Assembly (NCBI GenBank): GCA_004010535.1
Contig: RQYE01000001.1
Coordinates: forward strand, 486,152-550,151
Direction: 5' to 3'
DNA: 64,000 nt
Source: Coriobacteriales bacterium OH1046
GTDB lineage: Bacteria > Actinomycetota > Coriobacteriia > Coriobacteriales > Atopobiaceae
The notes under the pieces were generated by a model. It had not been told where the DNA came from. It saw only the letters and a list, made by a program, of their open reading frames with translations, and made no database searches. The translations under genes were made by a program, and so were the position numbers. Shown here in pieces: positions 33,618-42,547 of the stretch; the stretch's first letter is position 1; every line of letters begins with the position of its first letter.

Positions 33618-34558
33618 CAGCTGCTCCAGCTGATCTCATGTCCGTTCTCAGCGAGGAAGCCGATGACCTCATGATAACCGGGCATCGCCTGCTGGGCACC
33701 GTCCTTGGTGGTTGCAAGCGCACCCGTGGCGGATGCCACGATCATGGCCTCCTCGAAGGGGCGATCGGCGGCAAGCTCGGTGACGAGCGCGCCCAGATAG
33801 GCGTCGCCGGCACCTGTGGTGTCCTTGATCTCGACGTAGAAGGATGGGACTGCATGGACCTTGTCATCGATCAGGGTTGCGGAGCCCTTGGACCCCAGCG
33901 TGATGATGGTGCGGCCGACGCCGCGCTCGGCGAAGAAGGCGAGCGCGCGGCGCATGGAGGTCGAGTCTGCAGGATCGATGCCGCAGAGCTCCTCGCATTC
34001 GGCCTCGTTGATGCAGAGGATATCGAGCGCGGCATAGAGCTCGTCGGGAAGCTCGACGGCGGGCGCTGCGTTCATCACCGTCACAAGGCCCATCTCCTTG
34101 GCGAAGATGACCGAGGCGACGGTGGTCTCGAAGTCGCATTCGAGCTGCGTCAGGAAGATATCGCCGGGTTCGGCGAGGCCGCGCAGCGTGGTGCGCACCG
34201 TATCGAAATCGGTGCGGAGGTTGGCACCCGGATCGATGATGATGCGCTTGTCGCTTTCGGTGCGCATGATGATGGCGGTACCGGTGGGATAGTGGCGCGA
34301 GACGCACACGTTCTCGCAGGAGACGCCATGGCGGACGAGCGATGAGATGAGGTCGCGGCCGAAGGAATCGGGGCCGACGCAGCCCAGCATGACGGTGGAG
34401 GCGCCCATGCGCGCGGCGGCGACAGCCTGGTTGCCGCCCTTGCCGCCCGAATTGATGAAGAACTCGCGGCCGTGGATCGTCTCGCTCGAGCGGGGCATGC
34501 GGTCGCATTCGATGGAGAGATCCGCATTGAGCGAACCGAACACGATGACCTTTGACAT
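33617..34558 (-). CDS. rbsK: Ribokinase (PfkB family)
   Basis: This protein of 313 residues has the ribokinase N-terminal pattern (FGSLNADLSIECDRMP, GGKGGNQAVAAARMG) and catalytic DTTGAGDAYLGAL near residue 255. It phosphorylates ribose or a similar pentose at O5. No ribose transporter or rbsD lies nearby. It overlaps both neighbours by one base (Asp23 upstream, NTPase downstream), an odd marriage of envelope-stress and sugar-kinase genes. Confidence 0.88.
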   Translation of the reverse strand: MSKVIVFGSLNADLSIECDRMPRSSETIHGREFFINSGGKGGNQAVAAARMGASTVMLGCVGPDSFGRDLISSLVRHGVSCENVCVSRHYPTGTAIIMRTESDKRIIIDPGANLRTDFDTVRTTLRGLAEPGDIFLTQLECDFETTVASVIFAKEMGLVTVMNAAPAVELPDELYAALDILCINEAECEELCGIDPADSTSMRRALAFFAERGVGRTIITLGSKGSATLIDDKVHAVPSFYVEIKDTTGAGDAYLGALVTELAADRPFEEAMIVASATGALATTKDGAQQAMPGYHEVIGFLAENGHEISWSS

Positions 34559-35154
34559 TATTCGTCCCCCTCCTGGGCCGTTTCCTTCTGCTTCTCATCC
34601 GCATTGCGGCGGCCCCGGGCCTCGGCCTCGCGTCGGGCCCGGTAGCGCTCGTATTCATCGGCCGTGAGCACATCCTCGATGCGCAGGTTGACGCCCGAGA
34701 CCTCGAGGCCGGTCATCGAGAGGACGCTCTCGATGACGGCGCGCTTGGTGTCCTCGAAGACCTGCGGGGCATAGGCACCGTACTCGATGAGGATGGAGAT
34801 GTTGACCTTAACGGCATTCTCGGGGGTGACCTCGACCGTGACGCCTTTCGTGGTGTCGTCCATGCCGAATGCCCCTTGGAAGCGGTCGAACCAGCTGCCC
34901 TTCGTGCAGAGCACGCCGGGGACGCCGCGCATGGCGATGGCGACGATCTTCTCGATGACGCCGTTGGAGAAGGTGAGCGAGTCATCGCTCGCGAGCTCGT
35001 CGGCCTTCTCGTACTCCTCCGCGGCGAAGACGCCGTGCTCGGAGACACCCATCAGGGCATCCCCAGGATCCGCCTCCGCCGTCGTGGGAAGCTGCGCGGC
35101 CTTCTCCGCCTCGACGGCAGCCTCGATCAGCTGGGGTTCGTTGGTATCTGCCAT
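34558..35154 (-). CDS. Asp23/Gls24-family envelope stress protein
   Basis: This protein of 198 residues has a central Asp23 domain (about 50-165; SNGVIEKIVAIAMRGVPGV and VEVTPENAVKVNISILIEYG) and a charged C-terminal tail. Asp23 proteins are abundant cytoplasmic proteins held at the membrane by AmaP and linked to cell-envelope stress. The AmaP, DUF2273 and Asp23 order is conserved here. Its stop overlaps the ribokinase start. Confidence 0.92.
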   Translation of the reverse strand: MADTNEPQLIEAAVEAEKAAQLPTTAEADPGDALMGVSEHGVFAAEEYEKADELASDDSLTFSNGVIEKIVAIAMRGVPGVLCTKGSWFDRFQGAFGMDDTTKGVTVEVTPENAVKVNISILIEYGAYAPQVFEDTKRAVIESVLSMTGLEVSGVNLRIEDVLTADEYERYRARREAEARGRRNADEKQKETAQEGDE

Positions 35155-35187
35155 GGTGTGCTCCTTACTGCATCGAGATGACGAGCA

Positions 35188-35550
35188 TCAATGGCGCCGG
35201 TCGGAGAGGAAGCGCCGGATGGCGTGCAGGATCTGGGGATCGCCGTCTGCAATCTGGCCGACCGCCACCCCCGCCGTCACGAAAAGGGCGATGACGAGGG
35301 TGCGCCAGATACCCAGCACGAAGATGAGGATGGCCGCGACAAGGCCGACGGCACCGAAGATGACGGCATGCTCATGTCCGGGGAAGGCGCGCTTGAACCA
35401 AGCACGCAGCTTGCTTGCTGATCTCGCGAGCGAGAAGGGCTCGGATGCAGGCGCGGGACCGGGCTCGGACGTGGCATCGGACTCGGGCGCGGGATCGGCG
35501 GATGGGTGCTGCTCGACCATTGTTTTGGGTACCTTGTGCTCATCAGCCAT
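35188..35550 (-). CDS. DUF2273-family small membrane protein
   Basis: This protein of 120 residues has a Pro/Ala/Asp/Ser-rich N-terminal tail (1-45) followed by two closely spaced transmembrane helices (about 62-78 and 82-99), the DUF2273 hairpin usually found between amaP and asp23. It begins 3 bases after the amaP stop. The long N-terminal extension is more than the usual family member carries. Confidence 0.85.
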   Translation of the reverse strand: MADEHKVPKTMVEQHPSADPAPESDATSEPGPAPASEPFSLARSASKLRAWFKRAFPGHEHAVIFGAVGLVAAILIFVLGIWRTLVIALFVTAGVAVGQIADGDPQILHAIRRFLSDRRH

Positions 35551-35553
35551 AGC

Positions 35554-36252
35554 TTACTCCTCCTGCTCGGCTTCGGTCGGGGCCTCGGGAGCGTGGAAGG
35601 TCGCCATATCGAGCCTGATCTCGCTCGCAGGCTCGGGGGCTGCCCCGGCCCCGGATGGCGATGCCTGCGGGAGCGCGGTTTGGACGGTCTCGTAGACCGG
35701 ATCATAGACGGAAGATGCATGGGACACGGCCGAGGTGACCTCCTCGGGCTCCTCGAAATCGAGGCTGATCGAGGAGATGTTGTTACCGCAGACAGCGGCA
35801 AGGCCGGTCGCAAGGCGATTGTGGAGCTCGTTTCCCCTGGCCGCGACATCGACCGAGGTGCTCGGCAGCACGCGCGCATGGACCTTGATCTTGGAACGCT
35901 TACGGGTGTCGACGTCCACGCGCACGGCCGTGAACGTGCCGTCTTCCTCGATGATATGGGCGGCTTGGCTGGCGATGGCGTCGCGCGAAACGGTGATCTG
36001 GCCGCCGTCGACCGAGGTCACGATGATGCTCTTCTTGTTGGAACGCGCGAAAATGGCGCGGAAGAAGAGAATGGCCAGACCGAGGGCGGTGATGCAGAGC
36101 ACCACCTCCACGATGGCGAAGTAGACGGTGAGGCCCATGAGGCCCGCAGCCTCGCGCTGCCACGGGCCGATCCAGGGAAGAGCAAGCGCGGCGAGGCAGA
36201 GCATGCCCGCAAGAGAGAAGACGATGGTGCAGAAGCGTTTGAACCCGTTCAT
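35554..36252 (-). CDS. amaP: AmaP, alkaline-shock membrane anchor protein
   Basis: This protein of 232 residues has two transmembrane helices at about 10-26 and 40-68, then an Asp23-like soluble domain (VTSVDGGQITVSRDAI... VRVDVDTRKRSKIKVHARV) and a Pro/Glu-rich tail. AmaP tethers Asp23 to the membrane. AAGGAG stands 6 bases before the ATG at 36252. First gene of the six-gene run amaP, DUF2273, asp23, rbsK, NTPase, pfkB. Confidence 0.88.
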   Translation of the reverse strand: MNGFKRFCTIVFSLAGMLCLAALALPWIGPWQREAAGLMGLTVYFAIVEVVLCITALGLAILFFRAIFARSNKKSIIVTSVDGGQITVSRDAIASQAAHIIEEDGTFTAVRVDVDTRKRSKIKVHARVLPSTSVDVAARGNELHNRLATGLAAVCGNNISSISLDFEEPEEVTSAVSHASSVYDPVYETVQTALPQASPSGAGAAPEPASEIRLDMATFHAPEAPTEAEQEE

Positions 36253-36419
36253 AGGGCACTCCTTCGACAAGGCGATACCGCAAGCGCGATGCAGCTTGGT
36301 ACAAGGATACCCCAAGAGGGGGCGTCTGTTCCCCCTGCGCTTGCGCTAATCCGCGTCTGGAAGAGCCTCTCGGGAAACCGCATGCCGCATGGGGGCACGG
36401 CGCGTGTCGAACCATCTGA

Positions 36420-36469
36420 ATATGCGGATTCAGACAAAATCTGCAGCGAAACCGTCTTGAACCGCATAT
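36420..36469. repeat. Inverted repeat with CCGCATAT arms
   Basis: The arms 36420-36435 and 36454-36469 are inverted copies with two mismatches. The outer ends match the CCGCATAT ends of the 150-bp element at 15670, so the two are probably related. Confidence 0.5.
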
Positions 36470-36584
36470 CCCGTCGCGATCTTTCATCCTAACCACGGCG
36501 ACCTGCCACGCGCCTACGCGACGGGAGATGCGACCGGCCCAGCGAGGCCTCCGTTGGCCATGCAGCCGCCGAGGGTCATGCTGC

Positions 36585-36610
36585 AAAAAACAGCGGCCCG
36601 AAGGCCGCTG
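36585..36610 (-). terminator. Intrinsic terminator of yebC
   Basis: A perfect CAGCGGCC/GGCCGCTG stem with a UUCG tetraloop is followed by six T on the minus strand, 25 bases after the yebC stop. Confidence 0.9.
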
Positions 36611-36635
36611 CAGGGAACATGCGTTGGACGAGGGT

Positions 36636-37433
36636 CTATTCCTCCTCGAGCGCGGCAGCGATCTCGTCGGTGACATCCATGGTGTTGTAGACATTCTGGA
36701 CATCCTCGAGCTCATCGAGCTTGTCGGCGAGGCGTTGGACCTTCTTGGCATCGGACACGGAAACCGAGGTGGGCGTGATGGGGATGCGGGTGAGCTCGGA
36801 ACCTTTGACCTCGATGCCTTGGGCCTCGAGGGCCTTCTGGACTTCCTGCATGTTATCGTAGGCGGTCCAGACGATCCACTCCTCGCCCGCATCCTCGTAA
36901 TCGTCGCCGCCCGCCTCGGCGACGGCCATCATGAACTCGTCCTCGTCCACGGCGTTGGGACGATCGGGGACCTTCTTGTCATCGCTCTTGATAACCTTAT
37001 CGACGGCGATGGTGCCCCTGCGTTCGAACTGGAACGCAACGGAGCCGGACGTGCCGAGGTTGCCGCCGGAGTGGGTGAAGGCGGAGCGCACATCGGCGGC
37101 GGTGCGGTTCTTGTTGTCGGTCAGGCACTCGACATAGAAGGCGACGCCTGCGGGACCGTAGCCCTCGTAGGCGATCTCCTCGTAGCTGACGACCTCGCCG
37201 CCGGCGCCGAAGGCCTTATCGATGGCCGCTTTGATCTTGGCATTGGGCATCGAAACCATGCGGGCGCGGGCAACGGCGGCCGAAAGCGATGCGTTGTTGT
37301 CGGGATTGGGGTCGCCGCCGGTCTTGGCGGCAACGGTGATGTTGCGGGAGAGCTTGGAGAACAGCGAGGAACGCTTGGCGTCGATAGCCGCCTTCTTATG
37401 CTTCGTAGTCGCCCACTTAGAGTGTCCTGACAT
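36636..37433 (-). CDS. yebC: YebC/PmpR-family regulator (TACO1-type)
   Basis: This protein of 265 residues begins with the family signature MSGHSKWATTKHKKAAID and continues with NPDNNASLSAAVARARMVSMPNAKI and YEGYGPAGVAFYVECLTDN. YebC-type proteins act in transcription control and in helping ribosomes through proline stretches. GAGGAG lies 6 bases before the ATG at 37433; an ATG two codons earlier abuts the ribosome site. It is monocistronic with its own terminator. Confidence 0.95.
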   Translation of the reverse strand: MSGHSKWATTKHKKAAIDAKRSSLFSKLSRNITVAAKTGGDPNPDNNASLSAAVARARMVSMPNAKIKAAIDKAFGAGGEVVSYEEIAYEGYGPAGVAFYVECLTDNKNRTAADVRSAFTHSGGNLGTSGSVAFQFERRGTIAVDKVIKSDDKKVPDRPNAVDEDEFMMAVAEAGGDDYEDAGEEWIVWTAYDNMQEVQKALEAQGIEVKGSELTRIPITPTSVSVSDAKKVQRLADKLDELEDVQNVYNTMDVTDEIAAALEEE

Positions 37434-37510
37434 ACCCATCTCCTCAAACCGAATGTGTAAAACATACCCATGATACTAAAAAACCGCCGGGCGGGACGTA
37501 AAAACAAGCA

Positions 37511-37544
37511 AGCCCGCACGATACGGTATCCTGCCGCGCGGGCT
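37511..37544 (-). terminator. Possible terminator of the ECF S-component gene
   Basis: A 7-bp AGCCCGC/GCGGGCT stem overlaps the stop codon and is followed, after 6 bases, by TTTTT on the minus strand. The loop is long. Confidence 0.45.
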
Positions 37545-38271
37545 ACCCCAGCGCGTATTTGGCGAGGATGCGCTTGAGCTGACGGCGCCAAGGATCCCAG
37601 ATCAGCGCGAGGAATGCGATGGTCGCCGCACCGTGGAGCACATCGAGCGGCAGGCTCGCGAGCAGGGCGGCCGCACTCGCCTGCCACGTGAAGGGACGCA
37701 CATAGCCCACGATGTGCATGCCGTCCATGATGAGTCCGAACAGGATCGCCGCCGTAAAGCCCCAGACGAGGACGCAGCGCTTGGACTCGAGCAGACCCCG
37801 TTCGGCGAGGATGGCCGAGAGATAGCCGATAAGCCCCCACGCATACATCTGCCACGGCGTCCACGCGCCCTGCCCGAAGAAGAAGTTCGAGCTGAGCGCT
37901 GCGAGCGCACCCACGGCGAAACCGCTCCGGCGTCCGAGCACGGCACCCGCGATGATGCAGATCGCCGTCACCGGCTTGACGTCGGGAAACGCCGCGAAGA
38001 ACACGCGTCCCGCTGCGGCGGTGGCAGCGCAGACCACGGTGGGCATGATCTGGCGGAGCGCTGGACGCGAGAGCTCGAGCGATCCGAGCATGAGCACGAG
38101 GGCGAGCATGACGCAGGCAAGGGTCAGGGCGGCCGTCGCAGGGACATCGCTTGCAAGGAAGACGACGAGAACGATGGGCACAGCGCAGAGAGCGGGCAGC
38201 TCGAGGGCCCGCAGGAACCGGGAAAGCCCCTGCAGGCTCTTCCGAGATGCGCTGCCGTACCGCCCCTCCAT
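37543..38271 (-). CDS. ECF-transporter substrate-binding (S) component, probably cobalamin
   Basis: This membrane protein of 242 residues has about six helices. GRVFFAAFPDVKPVTAI, AGAVLGRRSGFAVGALAA and FFFGQGAWTPWQMYAWGLIG are typical of S components that accompany transcobalamin-like (DUF4430) ECF systems. It starts 7 bases after the GH25 stop and lacks a good ribosome site, so its start is uncertain. The EcfA, EcfT and DUF4430 genes at 44.9-47.8 kb have no S component beside them, making this the likely partner. Confidence 0.75.
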   Translation of the reverse strand: MEGRYGSASRKSLQGLSRFLRALELPALCAVPIVLVVFLASDVPATAALTLACVMLALVLMLGSLELSRPALRQIMPTVVCAATAAAGRVFFAAFPDVKPVTAICIIAGAVLGRRSGFAVGALAALSSNFFFGQGAWTPWQMYAWGLIGYLSAILAERGLLESKRCVLVWGFTAAILFGLIMDGMHIVGYVRPFTWQASAAALLASLPLDVLHGAATIAFLALIWDPWRRQLKRILAKYALG

Positions 38272-38278
38272 GCCGATG

Positions 38279-41221
38279 CTAGGCCGCTCTGATCTGGAAG
38301 GTGACGGCGCTCGAGGAGCTGCCCAGCTGCACGTTCGACCCCGCTTTGGGGGTGCCGCTGCCAAGGCACAGGAAGAAAGACGGGTCGACTGCCGAGGCGA
38401 TGAGGTAGCCGGTGGATGTCCTCGTGATGACCCAGCGCTGGTCCAGCCAGCCCACCGCATGGTACTGCTGCACGTTGGCACCCGCCTTCGCAACCGATCC
38501 GGCCAGATCGAGGACGCACCCCGATTTGATATTGGTGATCATATACGCTTGGGAAGCGGCATCCCAGGTGACCCTGAAACGCTGGTTCGAGCCGTTATGA
38601 TCGGTCCAGATGCCGACGTTGGCGCGGTCCGCCGTCGACTCGCCCGCCACGTCGAGGATGAGGTTGGGATTGGAGGCCAAGGCGATCTCGTAGATGCCGT
38701 TGGCAACCACCCTGCCCGTGGTGCTTGCTGGCGCGCTGCTTGTGGGAAAGAAGCTGAAACGCTGGTTGGCACCGCCGTTTTCCGTCCACAGGCAGACGTT
38801 CGCTCCGGGGGTTTTGGATTGGTTGGCGATGTCGACCACGATATCGGGATCCAGGGCCGAGCGGATCCGGTAGCCGGCTCCATCGGCCACGATATCCCAC
38901 CGCTGGTTGAGCCCGCCGGTCGGGGCATATTGGATGATGTTGGTGCCCGCCGTGGCCTGCGCTCCGGAAGCATCGAGGAGCTTTCCGGAGGATACGCATG
39001 CGATGATGTAGTGCTTGGTGGCGCCATCCCAGGTCACCGTCCACTGCTGGTTCCTGCCGCCGTTGGATTGCCACGTTTGGATATTGGCGCTGTCCGCGCT
39101 CGAGTACCCTTCGACATCGAGGACGAGCCCCGACGCCAGGGCGGATTCGATGACGTAGGTACCATCGGCGATGGGCCTGTTCGGATCGGGCTGGGCACCC
39201 GATGCTTTCACGAGGCTGAAGCGCTGGTTGGCAGCATAGTCCATGGGGCCTGTCTCCGCATTGGCCCCCTTGGCGACGCCGCCGCTCGCCGTGAGCAGGA
39301 GGCCGGCGAGCTTGCTCACGAGCGAGTAGCTGCCGTCGTTGTTCCTGACGATGGCCCAGAGCTGGTTGTCCTTGTTGTTCCCCAGCGTCCATTGGATGAG
39401 GTTGGCTCCCGTCCTTTTGCTGGAACCGGACACATCCACGGCAAGCCCGGATCCCACGCCCACGATCGTGTAGTAGCCGTTTCCGTTGTAGGTGATCTTG
39501 AACTGCTGGTTGGCACCCTTGTTGCCGGTCCAGAAACCCACGTTGGCACCGCTCGATGTTGACTGGTCCTCTATGTCGAGCACGATGCCCGTATCGGAGG
39601 AGCAGGCGATGTAGTAAGTACCGTTCTCCACGGTCCTGCTCGCGGAATAGGAGAGCGAGCGGAAGGTCCAGCGTTGGTTGGCGCCGCCGTTGGCGGTCCA
39701 GACGCCTATGTTGGTGCCGTTCTCGGTGGACTGCCCGGACACATCGAGCACGTAATCGGTGTTGTAGGCGGAACGGATGACGTAGCCGCTGCCGCTTTTC
39801 TCGATGATCCATTTCTGGGCGAGCGTGGAGGGGGAATCGGCTTGGACCACGTTCTGGCCGAACGAGTCTGCGCGCGCATACAGCGAGAGGTACTTGCCCG
39901 AGTTGACATTCCGGATGGTGTAGAGGCCCCGGCTGTCGATGCTGAGCTTGAAACGGTCTCCGCCGCCGTTCGTATAGGTCCAGAGCTGGATGTTGGCCCC
40001 GGCTGCCGTGCTGTTGTTGTAGGTATCGACCACCTTTGCGGAGGACAGGCCGGAGATGATGTTGTACTCCCCCGCCGCGATGGGATGCGCGTAGCTGCCC
40101 GAGGCGTTGTTGGGCGGAAGGCCGACGGGCGGCGCGGATCCGAACTCGAAGTTGATATCGACGGGGCCGCTGATGCCCGCGACCGTGCCCGCGCCGCTGC
40201 ACTGCCAGATGCGGTAGTCGCCCTCGTACTCGCAGACGTCGTTGTACTGGGCGATCCACTTGGACCAGTTGTCGAAGACGCTCGAGGTGAAGTAGGCGTC
40301 CCACCAGCTGACCATGGAGTAAACGCCGGCGGTGTAGCCCGCCCGATCGATGCGGCTGCAGAAGGCGGTCGCCAATTCGGTGAATTGGGCGGACGTGAGA
40401 TCGCCCTGGCTGCCGAGGTCCTCGATGTCGATGTAGACCGGATAGGTGGGATTGAAGCCCCTGAGATACCCGATGACCGCCTCGGCCTCCCGGGCCGCCT
40501 CGTCGGCGTTGCGGGCATAGGAGTAGACATAGACGCCGTAGGGCATGCCGACGCGCTCGCACTCCCGGGCATTGCGCTCGAAATAATCATCCTTATAGGT
40601 GCTATAGCCGACGCGCAGGATGGCGAAGGTGATGCCGTCGGCCTTGACCTGCTCCCAGTCGATATCTTCCTGCCACTCGCTCACGTCGATGCCCTTGGCG
40701 ATGGCCCCTTCGATGACCGCACCCCTGTTGTTGACCCAGCCGTTCGCGGTATACGACCAGGCGGGAGGCGCAGGCGATCGCGACATGAGGTGAAACCCTC
40801 CGAGCCCGGCTTCGTCGTAGGAGGCGATGGGCAGGCCGTCTTGGAAGCGGAAGCTGTTCGCAAGGTCGTGCTCGGCACGGTAGGCCCAGAGCTCATCCTC
40901 GGTCATCTGGGAGGTATCGACCTCATCGGCGGTCTCGTCGGCGATCTCGTCGCCGGCAATGACCTCCTCGGGAAGGGCCTCATCCTGGGAGGCGTCCTCT
41001 GCGGGAAGCTCCTCCTCCATCGAAGGCTCTTCCTCGGGAAGGACCTCGTCTTCTGCCGGGGACGCGAGCTCATCGCCGTTCTCGGCGACAGGCTCCTCGA
41101 CGACGATGGGGGGATCTGCGGGCGCAGGCTCCTCATCGGCGCGGACCACGCCCAAGGGAAGGGCCAGCGTCGCCGCGGCAAGCAGCAGGGCGGCGATGAT
41201 GGGGGCAATCCGTTGACTCAT
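38279..41221 (-). CDS. Secreted GH25 lysozyme with twelve ricin-type repeats
   Basis: This protein has 980 residues: a Sec signal peptide (1-28), an acidic Glu/Pro/Asp linker (about 29-110), a GH25 muramidase domain (about 172-360) and a repeat region (about 378-980). GH25 residues include Asp179 in GIDVSEWQ and the catalytic Asp265/Glu267 pair in YIDIED. The repeat region holds twelve ~48-residue units with Q-x-W/F motifs (such as NQRW and NQQF), equal to four beta-trefoils, probably carbohydrate-binding. It would cleave peptidoglycan between MurNAc and GlcNAc outside the cell, on self or competitors. The same repeat type occurs in the protein at 52929. Confidence 0.92.
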   Translation of the reverse strand: MSQRIAPIIAALLLAAATLALPLGVVRADEEPAPADPPIVVEEPVAENGDELASPAEDEVLPEEEPSMEEELPAEDASQDEALPEEVIAGDEIADETADEVDTSQMTEDELWAYRAEHDLANSFRFQDGLPIASYDEAGLGGFHLMSRSPAPPAWSYTANGWVNNRGAVIEGAIAKGIDVSEWQEDIDWEQVKADGITFAILRVGYSTYKDDYFERNARECERVGMPYGVYVYSYARNADEAAREAEAVIGYLRGFNPTYPVYIDIEDLGSQGDLTSAQFTELATAFCSRIDRAGYTAGVYSMVSWWDAYFTSSVFDNWSKWIAQYNDVCEYEGDYRIWQCSGAGTVAGISGPVDINFEFGSAPPVGLPPNNASGSYAHPIAAGEYNIISGLSSAKVVDTYNNSTAAGANIQLWTYTNGGGDRFKLSIDSRGLYTIRNVNSGKYLSLYARADSFGQNVVQADSPSTLAQKWIIEKSGSGYVIRSAYNTDYVLDVSGQSTENGTNIGVWTANGGANQRWTFRSLSYSASRTVENGTYYIACSSDTGIVLDIEDQSTSSGANVGFWTGNKGANQQFKITYNGNGYYTIVGVGSGLAVDVSGSSKRTGANLIQWTLGNNKDNQLWAIVRNNDGSYSLVSKLAGLLLTASGGVAKGANAETGPMDYAANQRFSLVKASGAQPDPNRPIADGTYVIESALASGLVLDVEGYSSADSANIQTWQSNGGRNQQWTVTWDGATKHYIIACVSSGKLLDASGAQATAGTNIIQYAPTGGLNQRWDIVADGAGYRIRSALDPDIVVDIANQSKTPGANVCLWTENGGANQRFSFFPTSSAPASTTGRVVANGIYEIALASNPNLILDVAGESTADRANVGIWTDHNGSNQRFRVTWDAASQAYMITNIKSGCVLDLAGSVAKAGANVQQYHAVGWLDQRWVITRTSTGYLIASAVDPSFFLCLGSGTPKAGSNVQLGSSSSAVTFQIRAA

Positions 41222-41244
41222 AGCGGGTCTCCAAGAAAGTGCGT

Positions 41245-41256
41245 TTACTCGAGTAA
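41245..41256. promoter_or_regulatory. 12-bp palindrome in the GH25 leader
   Basis: TTACTCGAGTAA is a perfect palindrome about 25 bases before the GH25 ATG. Further upstream on the minus strand are AT-rich TAAAAT-like promoter bases. It is a possible operator. Confidence 0.35.
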
Positions 41257-41327
41257 CAGGCCTGATTGTTTATTTTAAAGCAAAAGCCGCAGGTATGCAC
41301 GGATATCCATGCGATGGACACGCTTCC

Positions 41328-42533
41328 CTACGACCGCTTCCTCCCCATGCTCTCCTTGGTGAGCCATGCTATCTGCGCGAGAAGGCTCTTACGCGAGTAG
41401 GCGAGATCGGCGTAGCGCTGCTCGAGGCCGGCAATCTTCTCCCAGAGCTCGCCCTTCTCCTTCCAGAGCGCATCGACCTGGCGGAGCAGGTCTGCCTGCC
41501 CCAGACGCAGGTTGGAGCTGTAGGTCTTATAGCCTGCAATGGTAGCGCGATCGACAGCAAGCAGGTAGAAAGCGCATTCTTCGAAATCATGCTCGATGAG
41601 GTACCGGCACAGGTCGTACTCGTCGGTGTTATAGGCATCCGCACGCTCGGCCGTATCGATCTCCAGACGCGGGAAGCCCTCCTCCTTGAGCGTGGAAAGG
41701 ATGGCCCGGAATGCCTGGGGGCTCTTCACCACGACGCAATTCGCATAGACCTCATGCATGGAACGGGTGATGAAGGATGAGCGGAAGGTCTCGTAGAGCC
41801 CCTCCTCCTTGAGATGGTCCTGCCATGCGCAGAGCGCGGAATAGAAGTCGAGCGGAGCCGTGTCCATGGTATTGAAGGCGCTGGTGGGGAGACCGATCCG
41901 GTAGTGGTAGAGCTGCTCGGGGACGAAGGCGATGCGCGTGGCCGAGGCCATTGCGGAATAGACGAGGGAAAGATCGGCGATGCGCCTCTGGTTCTGGAAG
42001 ACGAGACCGTGCTCGTGGAGGAATGCGACATTGATCAGCTTGTTCCAAACCCAGCACTCGAAGTCATCGAAAAGCGTGGCGGCGAGCTCCTGCGGGGTGT
42101 GTGCGGAACCGATCTCGACGCTCGGATTGAAGGCACGCTCGCATGGGACCACCTCGCCGGTCGTATGGTCCTGCATGCCGGCGGCGCAGATCGCCATGTC
42201 GGCGTGCTCGCGCTCGACCGCCGCGAGGCAGCGCTCGATCAGGGTGGGAAGCGCGTAATCGTCGGCATCGATGGAATAGAGCCATGCTCCCTGCACGGCC
42301 TTGAAGCCGGCGACGCGGGCGGCACCCTCCCCCTGGTTCTTTTGGGTGATGACGCGCACGCGCGGATCTTGCGCGGCGAGGCGCTCGAGGATGGCCGCCG
42401 AGGCATCGGTCGATCCATCATCCACGCAGATGAGCTCGAGATCTGCGAAGGTCTGGTCGAGGATGCTGCATGCGGCACGCTCGAGGAAGGCCTCGGCGTT
42501 GTAGACGGGCATGATGACGCTGACCTCGGGCAT
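41328..42533 (-). CDS. GT2-family glycosyltransferase
   Basis: This protein of 401 residues has an N-terminal GT-A domain (VSVIMPVYNAEAF, CVDDGSTDAS, YSIDADDY as DxD region) and a C-terminal helical domain of about 200 residues rich in charged residues. The whole is clearly paralogous to the second half of the neighbouring 774-residue protein (for example NQGEGAARVAGFKA and LKEEGFPRLEIDTA). It probably adds a sugar to a surface polymer. The donor is unknown. It ends 106 bases before the GH25 gene start. Confidence 0.88.
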   Translation of the reverse strand: MPEVSVIMPVYNAEAFLERAACSILDQTFADLELICVDDGSTDASAAILERLAAQDPRVRVITQKNQGEGAARVAGFKAVQGAWLYSIDADDYALPTLIERCLAAVEREHADMAICAAGMQDHTTGEVVPCERAFNPSVEIGSAHTPQELAATLFDDFECWVWNKLINVAFLHEHGLVFQNQRRIADLSLVYSAMASATRIAFVPEQLYHYRIGLPTSAFNTMDTAPLDFYSALCAWQDHLKEEGLYETFRSSFITRSMHEVYANCVVVKSPQAFRAILSTLKEEGFPRLEIDTAERADAYNTDEYDLCRYLIEHDFEECAFYLLAVDRATIAGYKTYSSNLRLGQADLLRQVDALWKEKGELWEKIAGLEQRYADLAYSRKSLLAQIAWLTKESMGRKRS

Positions 42534-42547
42534 GGCGACCCCCTTGC

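Larger units (their letters stand above)
36253..36635. other. 383-bp intergenic region upstream of amaP
   Basis: It contains the yebC terminator at its right end (36585-36610) and the CCGCATAT-type inverted repeat at 36420-36469. The rest shows no ORF or clear promoter, though the amaP promoter must lie within it. Confidence 0.6.
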
